64,000 nucleotides of DNA from Rhynchopus sp. YZ270_cl-10 (GCA_964035575.1 OZ037865.1:1054001-1118000); one strand, 5' to 3'. Counted from the first letter of the stretch, positions 10,669 through 21,276 are shown. The notes: generated by a model not told the origin, from the sequence alone. Numbers and translations are program-made.

Positions 10669-12210
10669 ATGACCGATACCATCCAAGACGGTGTCGTGGT
10701 GTTAAAGGACCCAGCTTCAGTTTTGAACCCCAACTCAAATTCCCGTCCACCTAGCCGAGCGAAGGTCGTAAGCCCAGAGTCGCAGGATGCGGGGAGCAAG
10801 GTGTGCACCGGGTGTCAACAGACGTTGCACCAGAATGCGAAGTTCTGTAGGGGTTGTGGAGCGCCTGCGCCGAAAGGGACACCGGCTCCGTCATCTTCCG
10901 CTGTTCCGCCACGACGAAAGACTGATCCAAATATAAACGCCGTCTCCTCCCCACCTGTAGTACGACCGCCTTTAGCAAGAACAGAATCAATGGGGTCCGC
11001 GAATTCTGGAAATTCTGGCAAATCAGCGCAGTCAGCGCCCCAAAGGGTTTCCGTTGATTTGAACGCAACAGTGAAGCAGGTCCCACAGTGTTCTATGTGT
11101 AGTCTGCCGTACACTCCGCCAAATGCAAAATTCTGCTCTGCGTGTGGACATAATAGAGGGGGAACGATCATCGCAGTGCGTGGTGTAGTAGATGAGGAGA
11201 TGTCTTCATCGTGTTCTGGTTGTGGGCATAATTTCCCAAAATCTGCGGTTTTTTGTATTTCTTGCGGGCAAAAACGGCCTGAAAAAAGCACCGGAAAAAC
11301 CAGACAACAACTCGCAGAAGAAGCCAACCAAGACGCCAGCTATGCTACAATACAAACCACACAGTGCACTTCTCTTGACCTTTTGAAGACATTTCTCAAC
11401 AAAAAGGAGATATTAGATGGGTGGACGAAGGGGCCTTTGATAGGTCGGGGGAGTTTTGGGTCTGTTTATCAGGGTCTTCTGACTAATGGGGGGTTTGTTG
11501 CGGTGAAGCAGATAGAACTGCTAAAGCCGAACGGAGGATGGGAGAAGGAGATAAAAACGTTGCACCGAGAGCTAAGTGTGATGCGCATGCTGGATCACCC
11601 AAACGTCTGCAGATACCTTGGTGCAGAATACGACGGGGCCGCCGAATGCCTTTCCATCTTCTTGGAATACGTCACCGGAGGGTCTCTCGCCTCCCTCATC
11701 AAACGTTTCAAGCTTCTCCCTATTGCAGTGGTCAGGGGCTATACGAGAGACATGCTGCAAGGTCTTGCCTATCTTCATGGAAAAGGTGTAATCCACAGAG
11801 ACATAAAAGGCGACAACATCCTCGTCGATGAAGACAAAGGAATGTGCAAGCTTGCGGATTTCGGGGCTGCGAAGAAGCTGGTCGAAAAGATGTCCTGCGC
11901 GACGATGATTGGAACCCCATATTGGATGGCCCCAGAGGTGATAATGTGTCCGGAAGGGTATCGGCAGACAGCAGATGTATGGTCCGCTGGTTGTACGGTG
12001 GTGGAAATGCTAACAGGAAAACCTCCCTGGCCGATGGCAAGCACCCCTCAAGTTGCTATGATGATGATCGCGAAGGGGACGCCCCCAACAGAGGTGCCAA
12101 CTGACATTCCAGAGAGCTGTAAAGACTTTCTCGCAAAGTGTTTTGTTGTTGACGCAGCAGAGCGTGCTACCGCAGCCTCTCTCCTTGACCACAGCTGGCT
12201 CTTAGAGTGA
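10669..12210 (+). CDS. MAP3K (STE11/MEKK)-type kinase with three zinc ribbons
   Basis: Single-exon, 513 codons. A Ser/Thr protein kinase expected to phosphorylate a MAP2K in a cytoplasmic cascade. The kinase domain spans about residues 255-510: glycine loop IGRGSFG (about 257), VAVK lysine (about 279), catalytic HRDIKGDN (about 375), DFGAAK (about 396) and GTPYWMAPEV (about 415). HRDIKGDN with GTPYWMAPE is typical of STE11/MEKK kinases. Uncommon for the family, the N-terminal half carries three CxxC...CxxC zinc-ribbon-like units (about residues 46-63, 140-160, 182-199), each with an AKFC or AVFC second knuckle, separated by Ser/Pro-rich linkers. They may bind nucleic acid or protein; that is inference. 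The domain is complete and ends soon after the final helix. No strong splice acceptor is evident just upstream, unlike the other genes. Confidence 0.93.
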   Translation: MTDTIQDGVVVLKDPASVLNPNSNSRPPSRAKVVSPESQDAGSKVCTGCQQTLHQNAKFCRGCGAPAPKGTPAPSSSAVPPRRKTDPNINAVSSPPVVRPPLARTESMGSANSGNSGKSAQSAPQRVSVDLNATVKQVPQCSMCSLPYTPPNAKFCSACGHNRGGTIIAVRGVVDEEMSSSCSGCGHNFPKSAVFCISCGQKRPEKSTGKTRQQLAEEANQDASYATIQTTQCTSLDLLKTFLNKKEILDGWTKGPLIGRGSFGSVYQGLLTNGGFVAVKQIELLKPNGGWEKEIKTLHRELSVMRMLDHPNVCRYLGAEYDGAAECLSIFLEYVTGGSLASLIKRFKLLPIAVVRGYTRDMLQGLAYLHGKGVIHRDIKGDNILVDEDKGMCKLADFGAAKKLVEKMSCATMIGTPYWMAPEVIMCPEGYRQTADVWSAGCTVVEMLTGKPPWPMASTPQVAMMMIAKGTPPTEVPTDIPESCKDFLAKCFVVDAAERATAASLLDHSWLLE

Positions 12211-12429
12211 CCAACCCCTTTCCAGGAATGCCTCCTCTAAGCTTTTTCCCTTGGGGTTTAAATCTCAGCGGGGTGGGGGGGGGGGAAAGTATGTTTGTTT
12301 CTTAATTTTTAAAGATGTGTGTACGCATCAGTGTAGTCTAGCTTGCCCAAACTGCTAGTGCATCGGCACTACCTATTTAATTTTGAAAATTTTCTTGCTA
12401 GTGCCGGGCACTACCACTGGCACTACCAC

Positions 12430-13127
12430 CAGAGTCCGCGGAACACCCCCGTTCACCCCGTCCCGGACGGGGGTCAATTATTTTCCAAAAACCGACCCCC
12501 GTCCCAAACCCCCGTCCAGGGACGGGGGTTTTGGATTTTTTTTGGGGGGGGAGGAGGGGCCCATATTATGGGGAATTTTTTGAGATACCATCGAGCCGGA
12601 CTCAATTGGTCAAACGTCGAAGGAAAAGGAAGCACGCAGCACGGCGAAAGGAAAAAAGTAGCGTACCGTGCGCCTGCGGCGCAAGCCTGCATCACACCAT
12701 TCCCGTGACATTGTTTGCCTGTAAAAATGTACAATTTTAAGCGCATTTTTTTTGAAATGTTGCGTACCGTGGCTTCGCTTGGAACCTTTGGGTGACATAC
12801 CGCCGTTTCTTTTGTAAAAAAAACTGAGGTTACTGATAATTCGTGCACCATGTGTGCCTGGTGCAAATATCAATAAAGTGCCGAACTCCGCCGTCGGATA
12901 ACCGAGCAATTCTCACATTCCGCCGGAGGCCCCCAACTTGAGCTGGGGTGGGGACCCGGGCGCGCGAAGCGCGCCCGGGCTCGACCGAGTTTTGATCTTC
13001 TTCTTCCTGTGACTAGCTTGTCAGCGGAGAAAGCTCGGGAGAGGTTTTTTTTTTTTTTGTTTTTTGGGCGGGACGGGGGTTGGAAGGGGGTGCATAATTA
13101 ATTTTCGGGGGAGGTCCGCGGGCTCTG
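12430..13127. mobile_element. Non-autonomous hAT-like transposon
   Basis: 13-bp ends CAGAGTCCGCGGA and TCCGCGGGCTCTG (one mismatch) bound 698 bp, flanked by the 8-bp duplication ACTACCAC (12422-12429 and 13128-13135). CAG-type ends with 8-bp duplications are the hAT signature. Near the left end are GACGGGGGT-type GC-rich inverted repeats; a truncated copy of the shared core occupies the middle. No transposase is visible. Confidence 0.85.
12598..12994 (+). repeat. Shared transposon core, 5'-truncated copy
   Basis: Begins at the GGACTCAATTGGTCAAACG part of the core and runs to GGGCTCGACCGAGTTTTG. A small inverted GC tract (CGGGCGCGCGAAGCGCGCCC) lies near its end. Confidence 0.65.
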
Positions 13128-13188
13128 ACTACCACTTTTTTTTTTTCTTTTTTCAGAAAGTTTACACTTGCCAGACACGCAGAGACAT

Positions 13189-13603
13189 AAGCCTCTGAGA
13201 GTGACCAGAACTGGCCTCATGAACAAAGTGACCCCGTCACAGCCAAAGCGCGACTCAATTGATCAAACGCCGAAGGAAAAGGAAACATGCAGCATGGCGA
13301 AATAATAAAAGTAGCGTACCGTGCGCCTGCGGCGCAAATTTGCAACCCACCTTCCCATGACATCGTATGGCTGTAAAAATGTACAATTTTAAGCGCAGTT
13401 TTTTGAATTATTGCGTACCCTGGCTTCGCCAGGAACCTTGATGCTATGACCACCGTTTCTTTTTGTACATGTACTGAGGTTACTGATAATTCGTGTCTGG
13501 TGCAAATATCAATGAAGTTGAACTCCGCAGTTGGATGCCCGAGGAATTCTCACATTCCGCCGGGGCCTCGAATTTGAGCTGGGCCGGGCTCGACCGAGTT
13601 TTG
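13189..13603 (+). repeat. Shared transposon core, second copy in the nest
   Basis: Starts AAGCCTCTGAGAGTGACCAG and closely follows the 5211 copy, with deletions in the last third. Confidence 0.7.
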
Positions 13604-13687
13604 AACCTAGCGTTTTTATTATTTTTTTTTATTTGCAAAAAAGTGGTAGTGCATTGCACTAGCTTTTTTATTTTTTTGGAAATCTCA

Positions 13688-13718
13688 GGGACTACGCTGG
13701 TACGCATTCATCTTTTCC
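13688..13718 (+). repeat. Degenerate M1 tail
   Basis: GCTGGTACGCATTCATCTTTTCC keeps only the 3' arm and CATTCATCTT end of M1. Confidence 0.3.
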
Positions 13719-13765
13719 TTTGTGGTCGATTTTTGCCGCGATTTGCCGCGATTTTGTTAGCTCTC

Positions 13766-13820
13766 TTTTAAAGGATCCTGTGAAGAAAAACCGCTATCTA
13801 GTGATCGTCTATAATTAAAC
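13766..13820 (+). repeat. Module M7 copy
   Basis: TTTTAAAGGATCCTGTGAAG, CGCTATCTAGTGATCG and TCTATAATTAAAC. GCTATC and GAT-GTC arms form a small hairpin. Confidence 0.65.
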
Positions 13821-13909
13821 AAATCTTTGTGGTCGATTTTAAAAGACGATTCTCTCACATTCTCTAGCCTTGTGGACACATTGGGATGGGCAGGGGGTTT
13901 GGGTAGGGG

Positions 13910-14640
13910 GTGGGATCTATTGAGCTGAACGGGGCACTGATGGGGGAGAGGAGGGACGTGGCTTGCGTCCTGTCTGCTTCAGAGAAAAGCATTTGTGGGT
14001 GTTGTCGTTGTAGTCCCATCTGGGCGTGTTGTCGCAAAGGCGTGGGTTCGCGGTGCTGTCTTCATCGTAGAGGTTATGGTTATTTTCGAGGAGCGGCTTC
14101 AGCGGCAGTCCCACCCTCACCGCTCTTCACCTTCTCCTCTCTCTCTGTTTTGAGCTTTTTGGCAGAGTCGGGCGTGGCAGCACTGGAGCGGCGCCTCTTC
14201 GTCGCCTTCTTCCTCTGCGCCACACGACAACTTCATCCCCCCCGGTGGGGTGTTCGGTTCGGAGACTTGGACGGCTGGTGGAGGGGATGGCACAGATGTC
14301 CAGCAGGTGCTGTCGCAGAAGCTGCCGGGGGTGTTGTAATACGCGGCACCCCACGCCGTTGCTTTCTTGTGCACGATGAGGTCCTGCACTGGCCCAGTAC
14401 GATGGTCCTGCCATACGGGCTGAGGATTTCAAGCCTCTGCAGATCGGTCATCGTCTCCTCCGACACCTTCTATCACAAAGATGGTGTCACCTCGGATGAG
14501 TCCGTGAGTCGGGTATATCCTGTGCTCGATACTGATATTTTTTTTCTCGGAGTAATGCCATTAACTCAAACCCCGCAAACTGTCTATGGAACCTATACCC
14601 ACCCACATGAGCCTCTGTGGCTAAACCGCACTTTTTAGAT
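13910..14640. other. GC-rich stretch with coding-like text, unresolved
   Basis: A 242-codon + frame is open here, but it has no family features. The - strand reads more like protein in pieces; for example 14080-14215 gives a basic/acidic tail with KKLKTEREEKVKSGEGG before a stop. The pieces are in different frames with no convincing splice sites. Either a decayed - strand gene or non-coding GC-rich DNA. Confidence 0.25.
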
Positions 14641-14736
14641 ACATTTTCCCCATACAGAAACACCCCCTCCTTTCCCACACAACACACAACCCCCTTTGCA
14701 CCCACCCCCCCCCCCCCCCCCAGCTTTTGGGAAAAA

Positions 14737-16647
14737 ATGGCCGCCGTTGAAGTTATGACGAACTCGTGGGACCTGCACCGCGAGCCGTACCTGGAGCACC
14801 ACCCGGGGTATTATGAGTACCCCCCGGAGCCGCAGGCAGAGTACCACCAGCAGTACTACGACCCACCACCGCCGCCACCACCACAGACGAGCTACCCCAT
14901 GGGGCAGAACGATCACTACTACCAGATGAACCCATACGCCGACATGGGGCCTCCCGAGGCAGAGTACGAGGAGCGCCAATACCACGAAGAGGTGTACCCC
15001 TACCCGGAACCGCAGCCCGCATACCCAGAGCCCCAACCTGCCCACGAAGAGTACGAGCCGATGATGAAGGGTGGGAAGGGTGGAAAAGGCGCAAGAGATG
15101 AGAACTGGGGGAAGAAGACGATGATACCAGGGTTGATGCAGCACAATGATGGCCCAGCTATCACGCCGGTGGGGCAGGATGATAAGGGGAAGGAGAAGGT
15201 GCGGGATGATGGGTCCAGCAATTCGTCGGTGGGGAAGCCGACCCCGCCGCCGGCTCCGCTGAAGGCGCCGAAGACAGTGCGGCATCCTCCGCACACACCA
15301 CCGCCGCACCAGCAGCATCATCACCAGCAGCAGCAGCAGCAGCAACATCCACACCCACAGCACGCTGCTCACCCGCATGCACACCAACACCACCACCACC
15401 ACGGCCACCACCACCAGCAGCAGCAGCAGCAGCAGCACACACACCAGCCCCCTCATACCGCCATCCGCAGCGACCACCACGCACCCCGCCGCCACTCGCC
15501 CTCCATGACCCACCTCCCCTCGCGTCCACACACCCTCCCCCCCACAGCCAAGGCACTCCCTCCTAAGGTCTCCCCCCGCCAGGCAGAGAAAGTGCCCACC
15601 CTGCGCATGCTCGCACAGGAGCTGGGGATGAGCCTCTCGGACGAGCAGAAGATTGAGTCGCCGTCGTGGCGGACACACGTCCTGCAGGTGGACACACGGC
15701 ACGGTGAGGTAGAGTACTACTGGTATAGGGAGAAGCTTGAGGCGGGGCGGCCTGTGTACTGTACGGCGGACCGTGGCTACGATGTGGGTGTTGTGGTGAA
15801 CGCCTGGTCTGCAGAGGGTGCACCCAGGAAGCCACGCCAGCATGTGCCCGAGAAGGGGCTCTACTACGCGGTGCTCTGTGTCGAGTCCGAGGCAGAGTAC
15901 AAGCGCACCTTCGCAGAGAAGGAGGACGTCGAGCGCCGTGCAAAAGAGCTCGCCACAACTACCCTCCTCGACCAAAGCTCGCGCCACACCATGCTCAAGG
16001 CCATGCAGTTCACAGGCGCAAAGTTCCAGCACGACGGACGCAAGGTGACCCTCTGGTACACCTCAACCGACCGGTTCACAGACTATGGGTATGTTTTAAC
16101 TAGGTGATTCGTACATCTTAACTGTTTCGCCATCGTCATCGTTCTGTTGGTTTGGCAGAGTTGCAGGCTTCGGATGACGTTGAGTACATCCTCTTTTATC
16201 CAGTTGACAGAATAATACAATGATCGAAGAAATATCGAAGACATAAAACCCCTCCTTGGTTTGAAAATCCCGGTCCTTAGTTTTAATCCCTATGTGTTTT
16301 TTACCTCAATGTTTTTTGTGTCACTGTACTAAAGAAAAATTAAAATACTTCCACATCATCTCTCCTAATACAAACTAAAAAAACAATACCACAAAAAAAC
16401 AAATACAACAAAGAGAAAATATCAAAACAAGAGCACAACGCGACCATATCAAGAATTCTTCAAAAACATAAAAACCCCAATTAAACCACTTCTCTCCTTC
16501 TCTTACAGACCACTTGTGAGTCCGCTGTTCCGTGCGTTTGGGTGCCGTATTTGGCTTCAGAGGGAAGCGAGCGACATGCACAAGGGTTGTGTAGATGCAC
16601 CGGAGGAGGTGACAGCGGGCCTGAGTAAGGAATCTGAGGCTGCGTAA
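14737..16647 (+). CDS. PSP1 C-terminal-domain protein (two exons)
   Basis: Exons 14737-16088 and 16509-16647, joined within a Gly codon; donor GTATGT, acceptor TTACAG; 496 residues. I chose the ATG at 14737 because it follows AAAAA and a C-rich tract ending in AG at 14723; an in-frame upstream ATG at 14617 would add 40 residues but precedes that acceptor. Residues 1-300 are low complexity: Tyr/Pro/Glu-rich repeats, then His/Gln tracts. Residues about 315-480 match the PSP1 C-terminal conserved region (YWYREKLEAGRPVYCTADRG, a charged helix with ERRAKEL, FQHDGRKVTLWYTSTDRFTD), and exon 2 supplies its expected end (PLFRAFGCRIWLQRE). That fit confirms the splice. PSP1 proteins are common in kinetoplastids, where several associate with mRNA; an RNA-linked role is inferred. 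Confidence 0.88.
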
Positions 16648-17134
16648 ACAGTGAGGAAGGCTTTCCTCCTAAAACGAACCCCGCACTTACTCCTCTTTTT
16701 TTGTTAAGGTTGCTGAAAAGGAGGGGGTATGGGATAGTCCCTTTGCATTATAAGTTAAAAGGATATTTAGTGTGTTTTCACTGATTTCCAAAAAAAAAAA
16801 AGTTGTTCCCAAAAAAAAAACGGTCCTTGTCTCATCTATGTTTTTCTAAAGAAAGAAAAATGAATAAAATACACCTTTTTCCCCCTCCAGGGAGTTTTCT
16901 TTGTTCCCCATAAAAAGCCCACAACCCCCCCAACCCTCCCTTTCCCATACAGTATTATAATAAAACTAAATGGGTTCTTCGTGCAAGAAGCCCTATCCCC
17001 CAAACAACAAAATACCCTTAGTTTCCCATCTGCCCATTTTATCTTTTTTTTATTCAAAAAAAAAAAAAAAAAAAAAAGAAAACACTCGTTTAAGAAAGTT
17101 GGTTTTATGGATTCAAACAAAGCAAAAAAAAATA

Positions 17135-17190
17135 TAGTGGAGCTCATCCTCGGGGTGTCTACACTAATACAACCAAGTTTTCAAAAAAAA
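17135..17190 (+). repeat. Module M5, near-consensus
   Basis: TAGTGGAGCTCATCCTCGGG, GTGTCTACACTAATACAACC, AAGTTTTC and a poly-A tail. Confidence 0.75.
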
Positions 17191-17674
17191 AACTTTGTGT
17201 GCACGTTTAGGAAAGGCAACCTCCTATTAAGCCCTGCCGACTCCATTTTCTTGGATCTTCCAGGACCGTACATGCTCCGTTCCCTAAGAAGGAATGGTAA
17301 TAAAGTTTTCAAAAAAACAAAATTAAAAATGGTATCGCGGGATGGGTATCTCGCACCATTGCCATTTTTTTTTTTTTTTAAACTCAATCGGACACAAAAA
17401 AGGGAAATAAATAAATACACGGATTTTTTAAATAAAAATTGCGCGTTTTTTTTTACCCTTTTTTTCACCGCGAAAAGTCTCTTCAAAGCTCTCAAACGTG
17501 TGTGGTCGCCACTTAGTGTGTTCTCTCCACTTTGTAATTTTTCCCTCCCCCTTTTTTTTTTGCAAACGTGTTTTCTTCCCCCTTTTTGACCGATTTGAAA
17601 CGTTGTTTCTTTCTTTTCCCCTCTTTTTTTTTGATACACTTTAGGCGCAAAACTCTGAACGCCCTTTTTTTTTT

Positions 17675-17707
17675 TTCGATGTGTGTGTTGACGCACACAT
17701 CTTTACA
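17675..17707 (+). repeat. M1 variant with perfect arms
   Basis: GATGTGTGTG, loop TTGACG, CACACATC then TTTACA. The arms pair perfectly although they share little sequence with the ACTAAGC type. Confidence 0.55.
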
Positions 17708-18287
17708 TTCCAAAAAAAAAAAGGTGTTCTTCCCCTTCACCTCTTTTGCGAGCCAGATCCTTTCCTGTGTTCCTTACCTAGTTTAATCGGGAAAAACGAA
17801 AAAAAAATAGGGCAAAAAATTGGTAATTAAAAAACAAGTGTTCAACACATCCTTTCTCTCCTCCCCGATCCCGGGGGGGGCCTTTTTTGTTATCCCTTTG
17901 TTTTTCCCCATTGCGTTTTTTTTGATAAAACAACTTGTTGTCAATTCTAAAAAGATTGGAGGCAGCGCTGCAGGGCAAACAAAACGGATTGAAAAAAACA
18001 GAAGCTTGCTTGTTTTCTTTGAGTACTCAATTAACCACAACAACCGTACTTCAGTTTAACACATTTTTTCACCTTTTTGTTTTCCCGGCTTTGAGCGCAC
18101 AAACAAAAGACCCGATCTTTTTTTAAACCTACAAAGCGTAGCTTAAAGGAGAAAATAGTTCCTCAGATACGGTCGCCAATCACACACCCCCTCCAAAGGG
18201 TTAATTGAGCAATCAACGAAAAAAAAACCTTTTTTTTCCCCCTTTTACTTACCTTCCACCAGAGTTACTATTTTTTCTCTTTTTTTA

Positions 18288-18379
18288 AGGTGACTAAGCA
18301 TATGAGGTTTGGTTTATCTATTTTGTCTCTTTTTTTTTTGAGTCAGTACCTTTGCGTCGAACAGGCGTCTTTGTACTGT
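18288..18379 (+). repeat. M1 followed by M4
   Basis: AAGGTGACTAAGCATATGAGG and GGTTTATCT (M1, decayed 3' arm), then GAGTCAGTACCTTTGCGTCG and CAGGCGTCTTTGTACTG (M4; outer CAGTAC and GTACTG pair). Confidence 0.5.
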
Positions 18380-18716
18380 TATATTATTTTTTTATTTTTC
18401 TTTTATCTGACCCACCCTCTGCTCGCAAAGTATCACATTTATGTTGACCTAAAGATGGATCGTCGCAGCTTCATTGTGACAGCCTCTTGAAAACCCAATA
18501 CCTTTTGCGGTACCAGCAATGAGCTGTGTGGAGCGTCATATTTCTGTACCAATGAGTCTTTGGCCAGAGGTTCTACAGTCCTTCGGGATTCTTTGTTCAC
18601 TGCCAATCTCACTCCCCCTCCTCTTTTCCCCCCCTTTTTCCTCGTTTTCAATCTTATGTTTCAAAATTTTTTTTAAAACATGGTAATGGGTCACATCCTT
18701 GTCTGCATTTTTTTTT

Positions 18717-18836
18717 GAGATGTAAACCACGAAATGGATGTAGGACTGCATGGTTTGGGTGGCACACCCCTAGTACCAAGGTACACTGTTGACAAGAGGG
18801 CTTTGTATTTCAAGTCAACTTTTTTTTTTCCCTATT
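18717..18836 (+). repeat. Module M2, full-length
   Basis: GAGATGTAAACCACGAAATGG, TGTAGGACTGCATGGTTTGG, AAGGTACACTGTTGACAAG, GGCTTTGTATTTCAAGTCAA and a T-run. Confidence 0.75.
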
Positions 18837-18907
18837 TTTTTTTTTTGACAGAACCCCTGAGGTGTTTGTCTGTGCAACGAAAGGGTGGCATTTTTTTTTA
18901 TAGCAAC

Positions 18908-18957
18908 AACAGTGTCTGTGTCTGCCGATGCACGGTGGAGGCGTTAGCACTTTAACC
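18908..18957 (+). repeat. Module M4 copy
   Basis: CAGTGTCTGTGTCTGCCGAT, GCACGGTGGAGGCGTTAGCA, CTTTAACC. The CCGATGxACGGTG insert is shared with the copy at 36534. Confidence 0.55.
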
Positions 18958-18978
18958 TTCTCTTTTTTTGAATATGAT

Positions 18979-19021
18979 AAGGTGACTAAGCACGAGAGGC
19001 TTAGGATCATCTTATAAACTT
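18979..19021 (+). repeat. Module M1, consensus
   Basis: AAGGTGACTAAGC, ACGAGAG, GCTTAGGATCATCTTATAAAC and a T-run. Best single example of the family. Confidence 0.75.
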
Positions 19022-19244
19022 TTTTTTTCTCTCTCTCAACTCTTTCATGTGATGCCTTTTTTTTTTTGACGTGTCAATTCTGTACAAAAAATATAACGGC
19101 AAAAAAATATATCACGCAACTCCTTGAAAGATTTGCGAGAGCAGTGTTCCTAAATGAAGATCGCTTTTATTCTCTCCCGAAGAAATACTTTTTTAAAAGT
19201 AATCGTGATTCTGGTCACGGATTTTTTTCTCTCTTTTTTGCTCT

Positions 19245-19332
19245 TAATGGTTGAGGACGAAAAATGCGTCTATACCTTTCGTACAAAAAGGCTGCGGAGA
19301 ACATTGAGTATTGAGCCTAATAATCTACAAAG
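19245..19332 (+). repeat. Module M8 copy
   Basis: GGTTGAGGACGAAAAATGCG, CTTTCGTACAAAAAGGCTG, ACATTGAGTATTGAGCCTAA. The only other copy is at 34008. Confidence 0.55.
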
Positions 19333-19593
19333 GTGAGTACTTAGGGGATTTGTCGTTGACACAATAACAGCAAACTATGGGGGAAAATGGAGGAGGAGGG
19401 GGTCTTTTTTTTTGATATATTTTACATTTTTAAAAAAGGTTGTTGAAGCACGAGAAAAAGGGCTTAAACACATCTTACCCAAACTACGTATAGCCACCAT
19501 CTTGTGTGATTTCTGGTCACCTCGCCTATCTCTCTCGTTTCATGGATATTCTGTCATCTTTCGTTTTTTTTTTGTTATTATTGGCGGGAAAAT

Positions 19594-19700
19594 CCACCTG
19601 ATTTTTACCCCGCGTATAGGCGCGTATAGCGCGTAAAGGCTGGGGAAAATGGGTGGAATTTGGCCTATACGGGCCTTTACACGGGGTAAAAATCAGGTGG
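19594..19700. mobile_element. Small palindromic MITE
   Basis: CCACCTGATTTTTACCCCG and CGGGGTAAAAATCAGGTGG bound 107 bp, with AAAAT on both sides as a possible 5-bp duplication. The element at 33291 has related ends. Confidence 0.7.
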
Positions 19701-19849
19701 AAAATAGTAAACAAGAAAAAAGGATTTGATTAAAAGCTAGTTTCAGACCATCCGAATAAGGCAACTGCTCTCCTCCCTTCTTCGATGCACAAAACAAAAA
19801 AAAAAACAAAACAAAACAAACTCTTATTCCCCTCATCTTTTTTTTTTGT

Positions 19850-19885
19850 ACGTATAGTGCGCGGGAGGCACATTCATCTTCAGGG
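19850..19885 (+). repeat. M1 variant
   Basis: GTATAGTGC, GCGGGAG, GCACATTCATCTTCAG. Arms GTGC and GCAC pair. Confidence 0.5.
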
Positions 19886-20127
19886 GCTTCTTTCTTTCTT
19901 TTTTGATTTGGTTATTTCTTTGTTTTTGTTTTATTTATATGGGGAGGAGAGGTATATTGGCGATATACGCCCATCTTCCTGTCTCTATCCAAACCATTAA
20001 TTGTAGGGAGCCTGAACGCCCGTAGGGGATTTTCACGCAGACTGCAAAAAAAAAAGCGCAAAAAAAAATAAAAGTAACAAAACAAAAAAGAAACAAAATA
20101 ATCCATGAAAATTAAAAAAAAACTTGA

Positions 20128-20199
20128 CAGTGGAGATTGCACAACTGTGGCAACACAACCGAGGCAACTACACTACTCCAACAATTTATCAAAAAAAAA
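20128..20199 (+). repeat. Module M6, near-consensus
   Basis: CAGTGGAGATTGCACAACTG, TGGCAACACAACCGAGGCAA, CTACACTACTCCAACAATTT, ATC and poly-A. TTGTG pairing with CACAA closes a GCAA loop in the family consensus. Confidence 0.7.
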
Positions 20200-20300
20200 G
20201 AAAACAAAAAACTCGATGGGACACTTTGTGATAATATTTTTTTTTTGAATACCAACCCCCCTTCAGTCCTACCCCTGCTCCCAATTTTTATTTATTTATA

Positions 20301-20335
20301 GAGGTGACTGAGATGCGAGAGACCTACGTTCTCTT
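20301..20335 (+). repeat. M1 variant
   Basis: GAGGTGACTGAGATGCGAGAG, then ACCTACGTTCTCTTGCC. The 3' arm is poorly preserved. Confidence 0.4.
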
Positions 20336-20474
20336 GCCAAACCTTTTCTCCCCACCCCCACCCCCTCTTTTTGATGATAACCTTGAAATCGATGGGACAA
20401 CATGGTTCAATTCCATGAGGCATTGGTCACGCACCAAGGTGTTTATTACTATTTTTTTTTTTTTTTTTTTTTTA

Positions 20475-20505
20475 CAGATGTGTGTGTACGGGAGACTCAT
20501 CTTGC
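20475..20505 (+). repeat. M1 variant
   Basis: AGATGTGTGTGTACGGGAGA then CTCATCTTGC, preceded by a T-run ending ACAG. Confidence 0.45.
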
Positions 20506-21214
20506 ATTTGTTTATTTTTTTGTTGTTCACTTTTTTTTGTTGCATTTTTGTTTTCCAAACATCCCATTTTTTTTTTTTTCCTTCCTACCCCCTTTATCCC
20601 TTCGCTCCTTTTGCCTCATTGCTGTCAGATGGAATGGATACCAATATGGTGACTTAGGTAGGGATAACTTAACTTTAACTTTGGCAAAAAAAAAAAAAGC
20701 AAAAAAAAAAAAGGGAAAAAAAAAAATAGCAAAAACAAAAAAGAACGAAAACGCCTTCTCTGTTTCTCGTTTCACTTTCTGAAGTGTATGTATGTGTCTT
20801 TGTCGTTTCATTTTTTTTGTAACCATTCACACAAAAGCTTACATCGAAGCTAGAGGGAAGGTTATCACAACAAAAAAAAAGCAATTAAAAAAATCCTCCC
20901 TTGATCGTCTATTGGCAAGTGGGGGCTGTCGATGCTCCCAAAATAAAACAAAAGTTTAAGTAAAAAAAAAACTCATGCCTTCTGGAGGAGTAAAATATAA
21001 CACCCGATTGGGGGAGAAAAAAAAAACCAAAAAAGGAGCTCCCAGCAGTGTGAGGTTAAGTAACTACTCACCTGCGACGGGTCAGCAAAAAAATAAAATA
21101 AAACTAAAATAGTCAGGCTTTGGCCTGAGTACGGACCCGAAGTTTCACGAAAGGTGAGTATTTAGGTGTCAAAAACACAGCAAAAAAATGTGCATGAAAA
21201 AAAAAAGTAATTAA

Positions 21215-21276
21215 GAGTGGAGCGCTATCCCTCGGGGTGTCTATACTAAAACAACTAAGTTTTCAAAAAAAAAAAA
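21215..21276 (+). repeat. Module M5 copy
   Basis: GAGTGGAGCGCTATCCCTCG, GGTGTCTATACTAAAACAAC, TAAGTTTTC and poly-A. Confidence 0.65.

Larger units (their letters stand above)
12354..13663. mobile_element. Outer element of a nest (imperfect inverted ends)
   Basis: GCTAGTGCATCGGCACTACC at the left and GGTAGTGCATTGCACTAGC at the right are inverted relatives about 1.3 kb apart. The hAT-like element at 12430 and a core copy at 13189 lie inside. A target duplication is not evident, so the boundary is tentative. Confidence 0.5.

Noticed and set aside
13910-14638. 242-codon + frame
   Set aside because: No family features, Cys/Trp-rich composition as expected for an antisense shadow of GC-rich DNA; kept only as an unresolved region.
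14635-16032. 465-codon - strand frame
   Set aside because: Exact shadow of the PSP1 gene; Leu/Val repeats arise from the reverse of its His/Gln/Pro tracts.
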